From positions 1 to 64,000 of the forward strand of contig NZ_JAHOPF010000007.1 in NCBI RefSeq assembly GCF_019038595.1: 64,000 nucleotides of DNA. The letters run 5' to 3'. The stretch's first letter is position 1. Every line of letters begins with the position of its first letter. Source of the stretch: Kaistella soli. GTDB taxonomy: Bacteria > Bacteroidota > Bacteroidia > Flavobacteriales > Weeksellaceae. The position numbers and the translations under genes were made by a program. This document shows positions 62,337-64,000 of the stretch, in pieces. The notes beneath the pieces were generated by a model. The model worked only from the letters and a program-made list of their open reading frames with translations, was not told the origin of the DNA and ran no database searches.

Positions 62337-63014
62337 CTACCCCATCACCACCGCCGTTTTTCCGGGTAGCTGGAAACCCTTTCCGTCAAAAAACCGGATC
62401 AGCGCGAATTTAAGATAGCCCTCATAAGCCGGGTTAAATTCACTGTCCTCAGAAATAAAAAACTCAGGACCCGGAAGCGGAACCTCAAAAACAATATCCT
62501 GAAACTCCAGCGAGTCCTGCCCCTCCTCGGGATTGATGAACCTCAGCGTAACTTCCGCCTTCGTACTCCGTGCAGGAATACGGTCAAAAAACAGCATGCG
62601 CTTGTCATAATCGTAGCGGCATCTTTTTCCGTCGGCGGTGTTCCATGAAAAAGCGCCCAGAATTGTAGCGCTTTCAGCATGTAGCAGCCCATGCTGTACC
62701 GTCCGTTCACCCTTAGGGGATAACTTATCAAGTTTCATGAGATCGTACAGCATCTTGGCCATTCTCCCGTGAAGAACAGGATCATTGAGATCCTTAACAA
62801 AAGGTTGAAGTGCCCGCCGGAGTTTTCCGCCAAATTTGGAGCAGCGTCCAAATTCAGACGCATTCATTCTGACATTCGCATATTTTTCATCCTTCCGGAT
62901 CTTTTCCCCGTCAAACCCTCCCGGATTTCTTACGATAATCTTGCCGTTCATTTTATAAAACGAAAGCCCGCCAAGCTTTCCGCTAATTTTAAGGATACCT
63001 TTAAGTTCAGCCAT
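62337..63014 (-). CDS. Bacteroidetes protein of unknown function, 225 aa
   Basis: Begins MAELKGILKISGKLGGLSFY then KMNGKIIVRNPGGFD, the typical start of a protein family found in flavobacteria and sphingobacteria in several copies per genome (from memory). Middle: EFGRCSKFGGKLRRALQPF. The C-terminal half is beta-rich (AEVTLRFINPE, QDIVFEVPLPGPEF). No signal peptide or catalytic motif. Single-gene unit with a clear -7 box and phased repeats upstream. Higher GC than its left neighbours. Confidence 0.8.
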   Translation of the reverse strand: MAELKGILKISGKLGGLSFYKMNGKIIVRNPGGFDGEKIRKDEKYANVRMNASEFGRCSKFGGKLRRALQPFVKDLNDPVLHGRMAKMLYDLMKLDKLSPKGERTVQHGLLHAESATILGAFSWNTADGKRCRYDYDKRMLFFDRIPARSTKAEVTLRFINPEEGQDSLEFQDIVFEVPLPGPEFFISEDSEFNPAYEGYLKFALIRFFDGKGFQLPGKTAVVMG

Positions 63015-63037
63015 AGTGTTAGGATTAGGATGATACC

Positions 63038-63045
63038 CAAAGATA
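63038..63045 (-). promoter_or_regulatory. -7 box (TATCTTTG) for the 63014 gene
   Basis: On the minus strand TATCTTTG matches TAnnTTTG, 23 bases ahead of the ATG. The 11-bp repeat array starts 23 bases further upstream. Confidence 0.55.
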
Positions 63046-63068
63046 ATAAATATTCACCCACTGTAGGA

Positions 63069-63112
63069 TATAGTATGGATATAGTATGCTTATAGTATGG
63101 ATACAGTATAAA
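63069..63112. repeat. Four 11-bp tandem repeats upstream of the 63014 gene
   Basis: Units TATAGTATGGA, TATAGTATGCT, TATAGTATGGA and TACAGTATAAA lie end to end. The array is placed like the one before tex (14476-14519): four units of 11 bases just upstream of a likely promoter. The remaining bases to 63529 hold no gene that I can support. Confidence 0.7.
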
Positions 63113-63529
63113 ATATTGCCGGCCTCCTGTAACATAACTTACACTAAAGGATAGGAGAATGAATACGATACATCAAGAACAACATCGCCGGTAGCTTTTA
63201 GGTAGACAGTCGCGCTACAAGTAAATCATTACAAATTAGATTTCGGGAAGAGAATGGAGATTAGAATTAAAATTGGGTCACGTCTTAATATGAAAGCGCT
63301 GGCTTTTTCCGAATAAAACGTGAATAATCTGGATGTAAGAGCAATTGTTGATTTAATTCCTAAAAGAACGCTTTTTGCGTCAAGGTGAGATTGAACGAAA
63401 CGCTTGATCCAGTTAAGAGCGGAAGAACAATAAAGCAGCTTAAAAGCAGTATTCCCACAGAAAACATTGTAGCCTAAATCACATTTTGCTTTATACCGAA
63501 CCCGAGAATCTAAATAAAGAATATAACAA

Positions 63530-63562
63530 TAAAAAAAGCCCCAATAAATTGGGGCTTTTTTG
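63530..63562 (-). terminator. Terminator after tRNA-Asp genes
   Basis: AGCCCC at 63537-63542 and GGGGCT at 63551-63556 form a stem (AATAAATT between, itself partly paired) with T-runs on both sides, just downstream of the tRNA on the minus strand. Confidence 0.9.
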
Positions 63563-63565
63563 TTG

Positions 63566-63639
63566 CGATCCGGACGGGACTCGAACCCGCGACCTCCGCC
63601 GTGACAGGGCGGCATTCTAACCAGCTGAACTACCGGATC
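63566..63639 (-). tRNA. tRNA-Asp (GTC), copy 2
   Basis: 74 nt. Acceptor stem GATCCGG/CCGGATC with G73; anticodon arm CCGCC-CTGTCAC-GGCGG with anticodon GTC; T arm GCGGG-TTCGAGT-CCCGT region normal. CCA is not encoded. The gene copy is identical to the one at 63672-63745. Confidence 0.96.
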
Positions 63640-63671
63640 AATTTTTTGAAAAGTAATTGATAAACTTTATG

Positions 63672-63745
63672 CGATCCGGACGGGACTCGAACCCGCGACC
63701 TCCGCCGTGACAGGGCGGCATTCTAACCAGCTGAACTACCGGATC
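63672..63745 (-). tRNA. tRNA-Asp (GTC), copy 1
   Basis: 74 nt, identical to 63566-63639, 32 bases upstream of it on the minus strand. The two are probably one transcript, ending at the hairpin near 63540. Confidence 0.96.
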
Positions 63746-63876
63746 AATATTTTTTGTAAAAGAACTTCTTTCGTTTTGGTGAGTGCAAAAGTACGCTTTT
63801 TAAGCAATCTACAAAACTTTTTTATAAAAAAAATGCTTCCTTTTATAGAAAGCACTGATTCTGACGTCATTATTTT

Positions 63877-64000
63877 TTATAAATGTGCAGATAATTTTTC
63901 TGCAATCGTCTCTTTTGATGCTACACCAACAATTTTATCCACGACCTGACCGTTTTTGAAAATCAAAACTGTAGGGATATTTCTGATGCCATAGTCTACA
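63877..64000 (-). CDS. trxA: Thioredoxin, C-terminal part (cut by window edge)
   Basis: The minus strand encodes VDYGIRNIPTVLIFKNGQVV then DKIVGVASKETIAEKLSAHL and a stop. The cis-proline motif RNIPT and the strand LIFKNGQVVDKIVG are diagnostic of thioredoxin. The active-site CGPC part lies beyond the window. The protein would reduce disulfides in the cytoplasm. Confidence 0.9.
   Translation of the reverse strand, partial: VDYGIRNIPTVLIFKNGQVVDKIVGVASKETIAEKLSAHL

Noticed and set aside
63229-63615. Minus-strand open frame of 128 codons
   Set aside because: Its first part is the translated tRNA-Asp gene and the rest has no family-like composition, so it is a chance frame.
1-64000. Search for CRISPR arrays, restriction or toxin-antitoxin modules, integrases and prophage genes
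   Set aside because: No repeat-spacer array and no such proteins were seen; only RAYT-related mobility traces and one weak phage-head-like Cys motif are present.

Overview
The window looks like chromosomal DNA of a Flavobacteriia member, probably Chryseobacterium or a close relative. The evidence is low-to-moderate GC, Bacteroidetes-type promoters (-7 box TAnnTTTG), type IX secretion (T9SS) C-terminal sorting tails, a SusC/SusD pair and lipoprotein signal peptides. Genus assignment is inference from family resemblance; there is no rRNA to confirm it.

Left part (1-17.5 kb): accessory and housekeeping genes. The first 5 kb carries traces of REP-associated tyrosine transposases (RAYTs): one intact RAYT between perfect 27-nt inverted REP hairpins, two N-terminal RAYT remnants abutting other genes (one makes an in-frame chimera with a lipoprotein), and a REP-like hairpin serving as the terminator of a T9SS protein gene. 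After these come a polysaccharide deacetylase, small membrane proteins, a gene broken by one nonsense codon, an alpha/beta hydrolase, a double-GNAT protein, a GH13 amylase divergent from a membrane-bound LytTR regulator, tex and a DJ-1/PfpI protein.

Centre (17.7-53.4 kb): a complete pectin utilisation locus. Secreted or surface enzymes are CE12, a PL10-CE8 fusion, GH105, a DUF4861 protein, an esterase, two PL1 lyases, a large CE8 protein, two GH28 enzymes and two small T9SS proteins with a CBM-like module. SusC/SusD provides uptake. A ten-gene minus-strand operon (kduI-kduD-uxaC-kdgF-kdgK-yhcH-eda-MFS-uxaB-uxaA) takes both unsaturated and saturated galacturonate to 2-keto-3-deoxygluconate and on to pyruvate and glyceraldehyde 3-phosphate. 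A LacI-family regulator sits in the middle. Six copies of a TGTAATCGATTACA-like palindrome abut or overlap TAnnTTTG boxes ahead of the pectin transcription units, which defines a likely local regulon.

Right part (53.6-64 kb): a BTRD1-type secreted protein, a decayed duplicate of a GH28 3' end, a SanA-like protein, a tightly packed six-gene envelope operon (two DUF4407-type membrane coiled-coil proteins, a membrane transglutaminase-like protein, a small membrane protein, a lipoprotein and an unknown protein) of no described function known to me, a Bacteroidetes protein of unknown function with helically phased 11-bp repeats upstream, two identical tRNA-Asp genes, and the 3' end of a thioredoxin gene cut by the window edge.
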